A stretch of 64,000 bases of DNA, taken from positions 43,720,001 to 43,784,000 of the forward strand of contig NC_083711.1 in the NCBI RefSeq assembly GCF_033118175.1. Direction: 5' to 3'. The position numbers and the translations under genes were made by a program. The notes beneath the pieces were generated by a model. That model saw only the letters and a program-made list of their open reading frames with translations, did no database searches and was not told the origin of the DNA. The stretch comes from Dama dama (lineage: Eukaryota; Chordata; Mammalia; Artiodactyla; Cervidae). This document shows, one piece after another, positions 33,971 through 45,593 of this stretch. Within the stretch, counting starts at the first letter, position 1; every line of letters begins with the position of its first letter.

Positions 33971-34174
33971 TGTCATAAAAGCCCTGTTGCTGGGAAAGAT
34001 TGAAGGCAGGAGGAGAAGGGGATGACAGAGGTTGAGATGATGGCATCACCGACTGGATGGACAGCAGTTTGAGCAAGCTCTGGGAGTTGGTGATAGACAG
34101 GGAAGCCTGGTGTGCTGCAGTTCATGGGGTCACAAAGAATCAGATACGACTGAAAGACTGAACTGAACCGAATG
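33971..34174 (+). mobile_element. BovB 3' end with perfect target duplication
   Basis: This is a 204 bp plus-strand BovB 3' terminus (GCTGGGAAAGATTGAAGGC near 33988, ending GACTGAACTGAACCGAATG). A perfect 11 bp target duplication AAAACACCTGA flanks it (33960-33970 and 34175-34185). It is a severely 5'-truncated insertion and the only plus-strand BovB in the window. Confidence 0.95.
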
Positions 34175-34185
34175 AAAACACCTGA

Positions 34186-36437
34186 ATACAGACTAAATAA
34201 GCATGGTTGAATGTGAAAAATTAAAATTTTTCTATTTAAATTTAAATATTTAAAATTCTATTTATTTTTTTCTATTTCCAATTTAAAAATGGATCTAGTA
34301 TTTTTTCATTGTTTTTAATAGAAGCCAAAAAGCAATACTGAGAGCTTAGTGTGTATGTAATACTCTGAAATTTGTAATCACCTTTTTTCTCAAATCCAGA
34401 GTTAGTCATTGAGGGTCTTGCTATTTTATGATTTGATAGGAAAATGAATTCTCCTGAAAGTCCTCAAACTTGTTTCTTACCTGAAGTGTGGATTCAGGTA
34501 GTTGTATGTTATATGGCATCATAACAATTTAAGAGTACCAGCTGGACTTGAAACCTGATTAGAGTTTTCACTGAAACTATATTCTATTGTTTACCTGATT
34601 ACCATCATTTACAAATTCAGTTTATGCCAAATAGAAAAGTCCTAAAATTGAAATTAAATATACTTAACATTTCTTATAATTTTCTCAGAATTTGCATTCA
34701 AAAAGCATTTATGTTTTATTTATAAGAAATGTAATTTATATGAAATTAGGAGCATTCTTTAATAACAAAGTTAATCCATTATTTTTTTTTAAATAAAAAT
34801 GACCAGTACATGGGAAGTTTATGTTCCCATGGATGTCTAAGAAAATGATGTATTTTAAACTTAAATAGAATTTGAAGAAAGTAAACATAAAATCAGGTTT
34901 GGGAAAAACCCCTCCCAGTTGATAAAAAGTCAAATTACTTTATTAGTATGTTCTTCCTTTGTAAGAATCCTACAAATGAAAGCTGTCAACATGACCTATT
35001 TTTCCTTCTTTTGCTAAAAATAATATTACATGAAATTTATATCAGATATTCAGAAACTGTTGGAGATTTAATGTAACTAATAGATCATACAAAAACTTTA
35101 TAATGTTTGTTTAAAATAGAATGCTTGAGAAGACACTTACAAATATGTATTCAATTGGAAATAGTTTACATAATTCTTGAATTGTAGCTTGGCGCAAGAA
35201 TAAATGGGATGGTATTTCCATATTGTGTTGATGGAAAAGGGACTTAATGGCAGGGTGTGTGTGTGTGCGCAGGAGTTTGGGGAAATTCAGAGCTTGTGGA
35301 ACAGTTTTTGGAGTAGAACAGAGGCTTTGTGTCGGAAGTAGTATAAGTTAAATAACTGAGGCTGGTTAGGTTGATGGAGGGACTTACTACAGAAGATGAT
35401 CTATTTGTGTTTTGCCAAGTAGTCCACAGTATAGCCTAAAAACCCAAATCTATATTGATAAAAGCCTATGTTTATTTTAGGTTAGTAGGCACATACTGTC
35501 AAATAGTTACAAAGATTTCAAGAGAAATAGGTATAGACATCACTTCAAGTTTTAAGTGATGAAAAAGATTTAAACAGTACAGCTTCAAAAAATGACAACT
35601 GACTGAGCAAAAGTAACAAATGGTTGTAAACATGAATGTTCAGGACCTATTAATGTATCTATATAAAAGCATTTGTTTTATACATTGTAATCAACCCTTT
35701 AATACAGTAAAATTGAGGATTTTTTTTGGAAAAAAAAAAAAAAAAAGAAAGCTTTTTGTTTATATTTTTTTCAACTTTTGCTAATGATTCCTGTGTAGTT
35801 ATTTTGTGTCTGCTCCCAGTGGGTTAAAATCAAATTCTCCTCTCTCAGTGGTGACACATATATGGCAATACAAATAGCTGCTGGAAAAGTCAGAGGATCA
35901 TACAATGTTATAGATCAAAAGGCCTTAGAAATTATTTGATGCAATTAAATGTTTTCTTTGGATAAAGACTTTCATTCCTTCAATCATATAAAAACAGTCA
36001 ATTGCCTACTTGCAGCTGGACAGAAGATGTAGAATTCAGCCTTCTCATTGTTTCCTTTCTTAACTACCTTCCTATCCTCATCCTTGAAGACACCTACTCT
36101 AAGAACACTCAGTCGAGGATAAGATATATCTGAAGATCAGAAAGGTAAGGTACACACTGATTGTGACACAGCTATACAGGGACAAATCATGACTGGAAAT
36201 ACAGTTGTCCAGAATCTAAATATATTATCTATGTCTATTCCCTCTATATCTGTCAACACTCTAGTCTTTTCTTTTCTTGGTTCACTAGACATTAAAACTT
36301 TTTTCAGGTTTTCATAGGTGCCCAGATCCTTTCTATTCATTTTTCCTGGAATGAATTTCCCCAGAAGAGCTGACTCCTTCTTGTCACTAAAATCTCCACT
36401 TGACACCTCTTTTGAGAGAGCTTCCTTAACCCAGTTT
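34186..36437. other. Unassigned sequence, about 2.2 kb
   Basis: No gene or transposon was recognised. A GT run lies at 35257-35270 and an A-run near 35730-35747. Confidence 0.4.
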
Positions 36438-36452
36438 AAAAGAGAACACCCA

Positions 36453-36595
36453 GAGGAATCGGGTGGAGAGGGAGGTGGGAGGGGGGATCGGGATTGGGAA
36501 TACATGTAAATCCATGGCTGATTCATATCAATGTATGACAAAACCCACTGGAAAAAAAAAATAAAAATAATAAAAAAATAATAATAAAAAAAAAA
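36453..36595 (+). mobile_element. Short young L1 3' end
   Basis: This is a plus-strand L1 3' end (GAGGAATCGGGTGGAGAGGG...) of about 100 bp plus an A-rich tail with interspersed T. The 15 bp target duplication AAAAGAGAACACCCA occurs at 36438-36452 and 36596-36610 (the A-tail makes the right edge ambiguous). Its body differs from the matching end of the 4.8 kb L1 (51167-51265) at only one position that I can see, so both come from the same young subfamily. The 156-codon minus-strand frame across it is antisense to this tail. Confidence 0.93.
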
Positions 36596-36610
36596 AAAAG
36601 AGAACACCCA

Positions 36611-38089
36611 ATCACTCTATCCTTTCACACTATTTTCATTCTTTGTTCCCTGTGGTGTTCTCTATGCAATTTAGTATTTATTTATTCACTGCCTTCTCTC
36701 ATGAGGCACAGAGCTTGGTCATTCTGTTCTCTCATGAATCTTAGACTATGATTGACACTCAACAAGCATTTTTCAATACGATGTATGAATGAACATCCAT
36801 GTGATTTGATATGACACATCATTTTCTACCTAAAGCCAATAGCTAGCCCTATATGTCTCTTACCAATTCTGTGAAAGTGCAAACTCCAACCTGGAGTCAT
36901 ACTCCATGTCTGTTTCACTCTTTATGAAACAATTTTTACAGTAACCTATTGTCTTCATCCCAAAAATCATGTCACAAAATCGTTACCACTTGGCTTAAGG
37001 CAAGAACATTTTGTTACTTTCTTCAGTATTTTCCACTTTACAGTTTGTTCACACTCCAATCTTCTTCACTCTCTTGGGAACTCTTTCTCGTATACTAAAT
37101 ACATGTTCTTCCAATACAGCTCCCATTAATTATATGTGTATACTTGAATAAATGTGATTAACATAAATTATATTACATTAAATATCTCTCTAATTCTTAT
37201 TTTTAATATCAAAATTATGCTTTCAAGATCTACCCATGTTACTTTATTTTACTACATCTAATTAATCATGTCATAATGCTGCATAGTATTCCATTGAAGG
37301 CAAATGCCATAGCATTGTAATTAATTTACCTAGTGATAAAAACTCAATTTTTAAAATTATTTTCTACCACCATATCTTAAATTTCATATCTAAGCTTCTA
37401 ATGTAAGCCTGATAATAACCAAGTCATAAGGGGAAAATGATGGCTTTACAACAGCAAAATTAAAGATCTGTGCACAATAAAAAAATAACATTAATGAAGT
37501 TAATGTATGAGTAAATGACTAGAAAAGTATATTTGCAACATGCATAATCCATAAGAGGATGACACTTAAAATCCTCAAAAAAACTTATAACCCATTGGGG
37601 GAAGAAAAATGGATACAGGATATGAATAAACTTCTACTCTTTTGTCTTAAATTTTCCCTATTTTTCCTACATACTACCTTGGCATTCTTCTATAAATAAC
37701 TCATATATAGTACATATACTGCATACACACAACACTCAACAGTAACTGATAGATGCATGAACAAATTTGTGTACATATATACACACATATAAGAATAAAG
37801 AATAAGTGGTATTATTACAATGGTCTACTATAGATTCATAGTTATAAATAAGTCAAGCCTTTAACACAGTTTAAATATATATTAAAATCTTATATATTGC
37901 ATAGATAAAATAAAAATTAAAATAGTGTGAATGCTATTTAATTCCACATGATCATTAATACAATTTCCACTTAGAAATATAAATTTTAATAAAGATTATT
38001 AAACATCAATGTATCATTAAAATATACTTTCAGGAAATGAAAACTCAATATGTCTGCTTCCTTCATGATGCATGATATTTTGTGTGTGT
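36611..38089. other. Unassigned AT-rich sequence
   Basis: No coding region or repeat was identified by eye. Confidence 0.4.
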
Positions 38090-38279
38090 GTTTATGTGCT
38101 CTTTCACTCAGACATATCTGACGTGCGAGGCTCCTCTGTCCATGAGATTTTCCAGGGACAAATACTGGATTGGGTTGCTATTCCTACTCCGGGGATCTTT
38201 CCGACCCGGGGATGGAACCTCTGTCTTTTGACTCTCTTGCATTGGAGGCAGATTCTTTACCACTGTGCTGCCTGGGAAG
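38090..38279 (-). mobile_element. Bov-tA SINE (diverged)
   Basis: This is a minus-strand copy containing GGCTCCTCTGTCCATGAGAT and the tRNA-derived head GGCAGATTCTTTACCACTG, ending CTGCCTGGGAAGG. The 3' tail side is shortened, with part of the Bov-A body missing near 38110-38126. Confidence 0.85.
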
Positions 38280-38335
38280 GTTTACATCATGCTTTGCATA
38301 ATCTAAAACACTTGTGGTGTTTGCTTATAGAAATT

Positions 38336-40640
38336 TAGTTGATTTACAATATTTTATTAGTTTTAGGTGTACTAAAACTGTGAGTGGACTAAAATTGTGA
38401 GTTTTAGTGTGTACTAAAACTAAAAAAGTGAGTGGAATCACACATTTTTTTTTCAGATTATTTTCCATTATAGGTTATTATAACACACCATTCCCTATAT
38501 CATGGAATAAACCCTTGTCACTCATCAATTTTATATATAGTAGTGTGTTTCTTTTAATCATATGCTCCTAATTTTTCCTTCTTTCCCTCTCCCTTTCCTC
38601 TTTGGTAACCATAAGTTTGTTTTCTGTGTCTGTGAGTCTGTTTCTGTTTTGTAAATAGATTCATTTGAATTATATTTAGATTCTACATTTAAATGATATC
38701 GTATATTTGTCTTGCTCTGTCTGATTTATTTCACTAAGAATAATATTCTCTGGGTCTTTCCATGTTGCTGAAAATGGCAATACTTCATACTTTATTATGT
38801 ACAAGTACTATTCCATTGTATCTACCACAATGTTATATATACCACATCGTCTTTACCCATTTATCTGTTGATGAATACTTAGGTTGCTTCCATGTCTTGG
38901 TTATTGTAAATAGTCCTGCTAGGAAAATTGGGGTGCATATATATTTTGGAATTTGAGTTTTCATCTTTTCTGGATATAGATGGAGGAGTGGGATTGATAG
39001 ATAATATGACAGCTTTATTCTTAGTTTTTAAAAGAACCTCCATACTATTTTCCATACTGGTTGCACCAATTTACATTCCCACCAATAGCGCAAGAGGGAT
39101 CTCTTATTTCCAAATCCTCTCCAGCATTCCTTATTTGTGGACTTTTTGATGGTAGCCATTCTGACTGGCGTGGGGTGATACTTCATTGTGGTTTCGATTT
39201 GCATTTCTCTGATAACTAGCCACGTGGAGCACATTTTAATGGGCCTGTTGGCCATTAGTGTGTCTTCTTTGAACAAATGTATATTTATGTCTTCTGCCCA
39301 TTTTCTGATTGGGTTGTTTGTTTTTCGATACTGAGCTGTACAAGCTGATTGTATATTTTGGAAATTAATCCCTTTTCAATCACATTATGAGTAAGGGAGA
39401 ATTATGCCTTTGTTCATAGTGTTTTGATTGCTGTCTTAAGTCTGGGACAGTCAAGTCTTTATTCTTTCTCTTCAGGACTGCTTTGGCAATTCTGGATATA
39501 TTGTGTTTCCATATAAGTTTTAGAAGTGTTTGTTTTAGTTCTGTGAAAAATACCATGGGTAATCTGATAGGAATACATTAAATGTTTAGATTGCTTTGGA
39601 TAGTATGACCATTTTAACAATATTATTTCTTTTAATTCAAGGGTATAGGGTATCTTTCCATTTCTATAACCTTCAACTTTATCATCTTTTTATAGTTCTC
39701 TGTATATAGATCTTTCACTATCTTCGTTAGGTTTATTCCTAGGTGTTTTTTTAGAGAAGCTTTTAAATGGGGCTTTTTAAAGATTCTCTTTCTAATATTC
39801 ATTGTTAGTGTAAAGAAATGCAACAGATTTGTGTATATTCATGTTATATCCTTCTACCTTGCTGAATTCATTTATTGGCCCTGATAGCTTTGTGTGAGCC
39901 TAGAGTTTCTTCTAGAGTACCACATTATCTATATATAATGACAGTTTTACTTCTTCCCTTCCAATTTGGATATATTTTACTCCTTTTTATTGTCTGATAG
40001 CTGTGTCTAAGATTTTCAATACTGTGTTGAGTAGAAGTGGTTAAGAGTGGGCATTCATTTCTTTTTTCCAGAAGTTAGCAGAAAAGCTCTCAGTGTTTCA
40101 CTGTGAAGTACTATGTTGGCTGTGGATCTGTCATAAACAGCTTTTGTTATGTTGGTATATGTTCTCCTCATGCTCCCTTTGGTGAGAGCTTTTTAAAAAT
40201 TATTTATTTATTTATTTGGGGCCATGCTGGGTCTTCCTTGCTGCATAGATTTTTCTCTATGTGTGGAGAGTGGGAGTTGTTCTCTAGCTGTGGTACATGG
40301 GCTTCTCACTAAGTGACTCCTCTTGTTGCACAGAATGAGCCCCAGGGCGTGTGGGCTTTAGTAGTTGCATCATATGGGCTCAGTAGTTGTGGCATACAAG
40401 TCTAGCCACTCTGCAGAATGTGGGATCTTCCTTCCAGATCAGGGATTGAACCTGTGTCTCTGCATTGGCAGGTGGATTCTTGACCAATGAGCCACCAGGG
40501 AAGGCCCTGGTGAGAGTTTTTAAATATAATTTTTATTGTATATGATTCTAAATTCTGAAAAAATTGGATTATATTTGGTTATTCATTTTTTCTTTTTTAT
40601 TATGTTTGCCTTAGTATTCAGCAGATTTTTCACTTTATGA
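38336..40640 (-). mobile_element. Old L1 LINE, 3' part, with CHR SINE inside
   Basis: This is a minus-strand L1 running from the 3' UTR (TTTAGTTGATTTACAATATT at 38336) up through ORF2. Recognisable on the plus strand are the antisense L1 ORF2 stretches GGTTGCACCAATTTACATTCCCAC (from 39059) and TTCTGACTGGCGTGGGGTGAT (from 39160). The 82-codon minus-strand frame at 39028-39276 corresponds to the ORF2p C-terminus. It is interrupted at about 40198-40507 by a CHR SINE. The right end is unclear (about 40640). A degenerate local repeat of GTGTACTAAAACT lies at 38367-38420. It is much more diverged than the L1 at 46.5 kb. Confidence 0.85.
40198..40507 (-). mobile_element. CHR-type tRNA-derived SINE inside L1
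   Basis: This is a minus-strand SINE: an A/T tail (TTATTTATTTATTTATTT) at left, a body with repeats of CAGTAGTTGTGGCA, and a tRNA-derived head at right (GGCAGGTGGATTCTTGACC ... CCACCAGGGAAGGCC). The flanks TGGTGAGAGCTTTTTAAA (40180-40197) and TGGTGAGAGTTTTTAAAT (40508-40525) are the imperfect target duplication. CHR SINEs are cetartiodactyl-specific, so the host L1 is older than this insertion. Confidence 0.9.
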
Positions 40641-41602
40641 GTTGGCAGTGCAATCTATTTCATAATCCCCTAAATGCCCTTTTAAAACAAAATATCCCTC
40701 GGTGTTTAGTTCCTGCCCTTTGATCTTGGCTTTGATGAGGCCTTCACTATTAGATGTACCAGCATACATGAAACAGGAGTATATCCTGTGGAATGATGGC
40801 ACTTGGAACAAATCTCTCTGTCAGAGACTTTATTGTAGGTTATTGGGCTTTATTTTCTTTTCAGTGTATGGCTTGATATTAACAAAGCTGAAGGAAAAAA
40901 TCATTTAGCAAAGAAGAAAGAAAAATAGCTTTATCTTCAGTCATAGAAAATTCATTTTTAAGGAAATGTATTTATATGAACAGAAAAGCCAAAGCATTAA
41001 CAGGCAATAGAGCAGGTCATTAATCCTGGATTACATCTTGTATGGTGCTAAGAAAGTCAGCTGGTTTAAAAATTACTAACAATTCATTTTTCTACCAATA
41101 CCAACCTTCAAAACCTATATTGCAGATAAACTTCATAGCATTTTTTAAAGAAAATATATCATGGCTTCAAAATGAATCTAGATTCTCAGGTCAGCAGTAA
41201 AGTAAAGGAAATTACATCTGAGGCAAATCCCATGTGGAGGGCACTAGCAATTCTCCTGGATGTTGTTCCTAAAATTAAAGTACAAATACTATAAACAATC
41301 ATGCATGAAACTTGAAGGGAATTTTGCTTACCTAATATGGTAACCCATGAAGTGACATTCTAGATCTAAGTGGCACTTTATTCTCAGAAATAAGACCCAG
41401 ACAACATATTGGTATTCAGGAGAGAAACAAGTTACTTTGGTGTCAAACAGAGCCAAGTGAAAGGAATTTAGTGCAATTCAAACATGTTTACCTGGAGCAG
41501 AGAGTCAAGTCCTCTTATCTTCTATGTTACTCCACACAGTAATACTTCTTTGTTGAAAGCTTGAACTTATTTTATTCATTTTTGTGAAACGGTATTCTTT
41601 TT
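40641..41602. other. Unassigned sequence
   Basis: No gene or repeat was recognised. The plus-strand frame 40702-40908 has no motif. Confidence 0.4.
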
Positions 41603-42040
41603 TTTTTTTTTAGTTGAAGGCTAATTACTTCACAGCATTTCAGTGGGTTTTGTCATACATTGACATGAATCAGCCATAGAGTTACACGTATTCCCCATCC
41701 CGATCCCCGCTCCCACCTCCCTCTCCACCCGATTCCTCTGGGTCTTCCCAGTGCACCAGGCCCGAGCACTTGTCTCATGCATCCCACCTGGGCTGGTGAT
41801 CTGTTTCACCATAGATAATATACATGCTGTTCTTTCGAAACATCCCACCCTCACCTTCTCCCACAGAGTTCAAAAGTCTGTTCTGTACTTCTGTGTCTCT
41901 TTTTCTGTTTTGCATATAGGGTTATCGTTGCCATCTTTCTAAATTCCATATATATGTGTTAGTATGCTGTAATGTTCTTTATCTTTCTGGCTTACTTCAC
42001 TCTGTATAAGGGGCTCCAGTTTCATCCATCTCATTAGGTT
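41603..42040 (-). mobile_element. L1 3' end, relatively young subfamily
   Basis: A minus-strand 3' end begins after a T-run (41599-41612) with AGTTGAAGGCTAATTACTTC. It continues through the 3' UTR (GATTCCTCTGGGTCTTCCC, matching in antisense 51155-51173 of the large L1) and ends within the ORF2 3' end near CATCTCATTAGG. It is about 440 bp, 5' truncated. Similarity to the 46.5 kb element is high but with several differences. Confidence 0.9.
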
Positions 42041-42050
42041 CTTATATATA

Positions 42051-42258
42051 GTGCTTTTCAGGTGGCTCAGTGGTCAAGAATTCACCTGCCAATGCAGGAG
42101 ACACAGGTTTGATCCCTGGATCCAGAAGATCCCCTGGAGAGGGAAATGCAACCCACTCCAGTCTTGCCTGTGAAATCCTATGGACAGAGGAGCCTTGCTG
42201 GCTACAGTGCATACGCTCACAAAAGAGTCAGACACAATGTAGTGACTAAATGACAGCA
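42051..42258 (+). mobile_element. Bov-tA SINE
   Basis: This is a plus-strand copy starting GTGCTTTTCAGGTGGCTCAG, directly beyond the L1 fragment, ending near AGTGACTAAATGACAGC. It lacks ATT in the usual CCAGTATTCTTGCC motif and is fairly diverged. Confidence 0.88.
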
Positions 42259-42263
42259 ATTCA

Positions 42264-42386
42264 TAAATATATATATATACACATACACACACAGACTACT
42301 CACATACATATATATACATATATAGATAGATGTATATATATATATACATATATTATGCATATATTTATATATATAGAGAGAGATAA
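42264..42386. repeat. AT/TACA-rich compound microsatellite
   Basis: This is a mixed tract of TA, TACA, CACA, GATA and GA runs over about 120 bp, likely hypervariable and seeded at the SINE tail. The 72-codon minus-strand frame through it is repeat-derived. Confidence 0.88.
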
Positions 42387-42612
42387 CACATAATTTAAAG
42401 TTACTAAAAAGTATTCATGGGAAATGAATCTCCCACCCATTCTTTCTCCAAGCCATATAGATCCCCCTCCTAAAGGCAACCTCTGATACTACATTTTGTA
42501 TATTCTTCTGAAGAGATTCTATCTCATGTGTTAGGATAGAGGCATGTGGCAGAACAAACAGCACTGTTATAAAATCCAGGTACACCATTCAAAGGGGTTA
42601 TGATGTAAATGA

Positions 42613-42876
42613 CATCCCAAGTGATTCAAGTGGTAAGGTATCTGCCTGCCAATGCAGGAGATGCAAGAGATGCAGGTTCAATCCCTGGGTTGGTTAGAGT
42701 TTGATCTCTAGGTTGGGAAGATTCCCTGGAAGAGAAAATGGCAACCCACTCCAGTATTCTTGCTTGGGAAATTCCATGGACAGAAAGAAGAGCCTGGTGG
42801 GTTAAAGACACCTGGCAGGGTACAGTCCATAAGGTTGCAAAGAGTTGAACATGGCTGAATGATTCGGCATGCATAC
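42613..42876 (+). mobile_element. Bov-tA SINE with internal duplications
   Basis: This is a plus-strand Bov-tA of 264 bp, longer than the usual roughly 200 bp. It is flanked by a perfect 13 bp target duplication ATGATGTAAATGA (42600-42612 and 42877-42889). Extra length comes from short internal repeats: GGAGATGCA / AGAGATGCAGG near 42656-42678, two GGTTGG-TTTGATC-like segments at 42690-42718, and an added segment around 42805-42817. This is a variant copy. Confidence 0.92.
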
Positions 42877-42999
42877 ATGATGTAAATGATGTTCTTGAAA
42901 TGGTACAACACAGGAGCTCTGCTATCAGCAGAAATACATATGTAGAGATTAGCATAAGAAACATGGTGTTCTGGATCTTTTTTTCTCCCACTTAAAATA

Positions 43000-43850
43000 T
43001 TTGAAGAGTATTTAGAGTATATATATTTATGTCATTTTTGGTAGCTGCATGGTATCTCAATTATGAATATACTATAATTTATTTAACCTCATGTATTAAT
43101 GAGTATTTATTTAATTTCCAAACTTTTGATATTTAAAGCAATGATGCAATAAATATCCTTATGCTTAATTCTGCACATATAGTTGTATCTGTATAAGTTC
43201 CAAAAATTAGAATTTCTGTGTCAAGAAGTACACACATTTTTAGTTTTGAAAGATAGTGCCAAACTATTTTTAACAGATTTCGTCAATCTATAGGCTCTAT
43301 GACCAACAGTGCAATTTAAATTTGATCATCGATCTAATAGACAATATATCTCAATAAAATTTTAATTTGTATTTCTTTTAGGTTAAAAAGTAAAATGGTT
43401 GACTATGTTTTCTTTTCTGTAATATATATTTAGATAGATTTTCAACACTATTTATTGATATGTTAATCTTTTCCCAGTTGAGTTACCCTGCATAAATATT
43501 TATATCATTCTTTGTATATTGATAATAACAGCCTCTGCTGTATAATATTTTTCAAATATTTTCTCATGGTAATCATTTTATTTTGACTTTGTGATCTTTT
43601 GGTTTTTCACATTCTTTTAATTTTAGAAAGTCACTGTTTTCAACTTTGATGATTTTTGAATGTGTGTCTTCTTTAGAAGTCTTCTCTAAACTGAGAATAT
43701 AAATGAAATATATCCATTTTCAGTATGTTTGTGACTTGTCTCTTTATTCCTAATATTTTTGGGTAAGGTCTATTTTAGGAAGCTAGTCATTAATTTTTAT
43801 ATCTATATGTCTCCAAACTTATTGTTATGTATGTTTTCCTGACATCAATA
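43000..43850 (-). mobile_element. Ancient L1 (L1M-type) fragment
   Basis: Antisense ORF2 3'-end sequence is recognisable: GCTGCATGGTATCTCAATTATG, AAAGCAATGATGCAATAAATATCC, then further ORF2-like text to about 43850. Heavy decay leaves no open frame. The left border is uncertain and may reach 42420. Confidence 0.6.
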
Positions 43851-44599
43851 AATATTTATAAGCATATGTTTTAATACATTTGAGATTATATCTGTAATTT
43901 CCATTTTTCATTGATTTTTGTGTGTGTGTGCATTCATTGCTACTATATAAATATTACCATGAATTTGTGATTTAGTATATAATGACAACCATTTTCTTTT
44001 TAGTAGTGTCTTTTTTTTCTTATTTTTATATGGATTTTATAATTAACTTGCTTACCTCCCTACTCATCCTAAATTATATTATTTTAGAAATATGATTCAT
44101 AGAGTAACTCAGTGGGATAGGAATCTTTATGACATTAACACTGTCTATTAGAACAAGGCATGGCATTGCTAAAAGTAATTTTCATTCAATCCCAAGCCTA
44201 GAAAATGAAGAAGCAAGAACGTATAACCTCCTGAAATAAAATGAGATTTAGATTCAATTGAAGCATATAGATTACTTACTAATATGCTTACCTCAAAATG
44301 ATCATAATAATTATTTTAGAAAGATGACTTTAATAGGAAATTGAGAGTCAATGATATTAATTAATGTACCTGAGACCATCTGTCTAAGAGTTGATGAACC
44401 AGCCCATTGCTCCTAGAATTTGCTATTACATTCTATTGCTATATCTATTATTTCTCTTATATTTTTGTATCATCTCTCTATCCATCCATTCACTTATTTT
44501 GTGGTATGTTATAAATTGATTCACAATCTCAGTACATGTCTTAAAAAATATTTCACTGAGCATATCTTTATTAGAGATTAACATTTGTTCATGCCTTTT
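43851..44599. other. Unassigned AT-rich sequence
   Basis: This lies between two old L1 fragments and may be unrecognisable L1. No gene is seen. Confidence 0.35.
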
Positions 44600-45175
44600 T
44601 CTCTTTTTTCAAACATACAGTGACATAACTATATCATTTGATGAATGTAATCTTAATCTCCAGTAAATTATAGTATAACCTTAACCTCCATCACCCCAGG
44701 AAGCTCTTATTTTTCTTTCCAGTCAATTCCCCACTCCTGATGCAACCACTATTCTGACTTTTTAAAATGTCAATTAACTTTGGCTATTTCAGAATTCTAT
44801 GTAAATGAAAGCACACACTATGTATTCTGTTGCAAAAAGTTTCTTTTATACACTGTAGACCTTTAAATATTCATGCATGTGTTTGTGTGTATTGGTAAAT
44901 CCTAGTTTTTACTACTGATTATCATTAAGTATAAATAGTTTCTGTTCATTTATCTGTTCTTCTATAGATGAACACCTGGCATGTTTCTAGTTTTTGTTTA
45001 TTATGATTAAAGCTGTTATGAACATTATGTAAACTTTTTGAAGTTTCATTTTGTTTTCATAATTTTCATTTTGTTTCATTTTGTTAATAATATCTAGGAT
45101 TAGAATTGCTGAGTTATCATGGAGAATTAAAAGTTTGGACCGCCTTATACTCCCACCAGACATGGATACAGGAAA
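44600..45175 (-). mobile_element. Ancient L1 3' fragment
   Basis: An antisense old-L1 3' end is visible: TGCAACCACTATTCTGACTTTT (44740), TTCTATGTAAATGAAAGCACAC, GTTCATTTATCTGTTC, ATTAAAGCTGTTATGAACAT and AGAATTGCTGAGTTATCATGG follow the usual order of the L1M 3' UTR and ORF2 end. A short TTTCATTTTG duplication lies at 45043-45081. Confidence 0.65.
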
Positions 45176-45400
45176 ACTCAGAATAGTATAGCATAGAGTA
45201 GCAATCATAACTGCCATCCCATGTGCATATTTTCCAAATCAACACACCCAAGCCCATTACTACTGTTAACTCAGTGACTTCTCATATATTGTCTGCATCC
45301 AAACTCAGACTTCCTCTACACAAGATGTCTGTGAACTTGCCCATGCCCTAATATCATAAAGCCCAAAGAAAGGAAGCTGGTGTTTTATGTCTTTCTTGAC

Positions 45401-45593
45401 CACTGGTTCTCAACAATTTGCAGTATTGCTCCCCAGGGGACATTTTAGCAATGCCTAGAGTCACATTTGGCTGTTAAACCTGTGGAGGAAGCATTACCAG
45501 CATCTAGGGGGGCCATGGAAGCTTCTAAATATCCTGCAATGTGTAAAACAGTTCCCCCACAAAATGTCAGTAGTAGAGACTAAATAATCCTGC
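45401..45593 (+). mobile_element. MER20-type hAT DNA transposon fossil
   Basis: It starts CACTGGTTCTCAAC and contains CCCCAGGGGACATTTTAGCAATG, CATCTAGGGGGG, AATATCCTGCAATGTG and AAAATGTCAGTAGT in the order of the nonautonomous hAT-Charlie element MER20. It is about 193 bp against roughly 220 bp for the family. These are mammal-wide fossils, and some copies serve as regulatory elements in other genomes (established knowledge). Confidence 0.8.

Noticed and set aside
36137..36607. 156-codon minus-strand ORF
   Set aside because: Its N-terminus is antisense to an L1 A-tail and 3' UTR, and the remainder is unrecognised.
42264..42386. Possible CRISPR-like or satellite array
   Set aside because: It is a simple compound microsatellite with no spacer structure.
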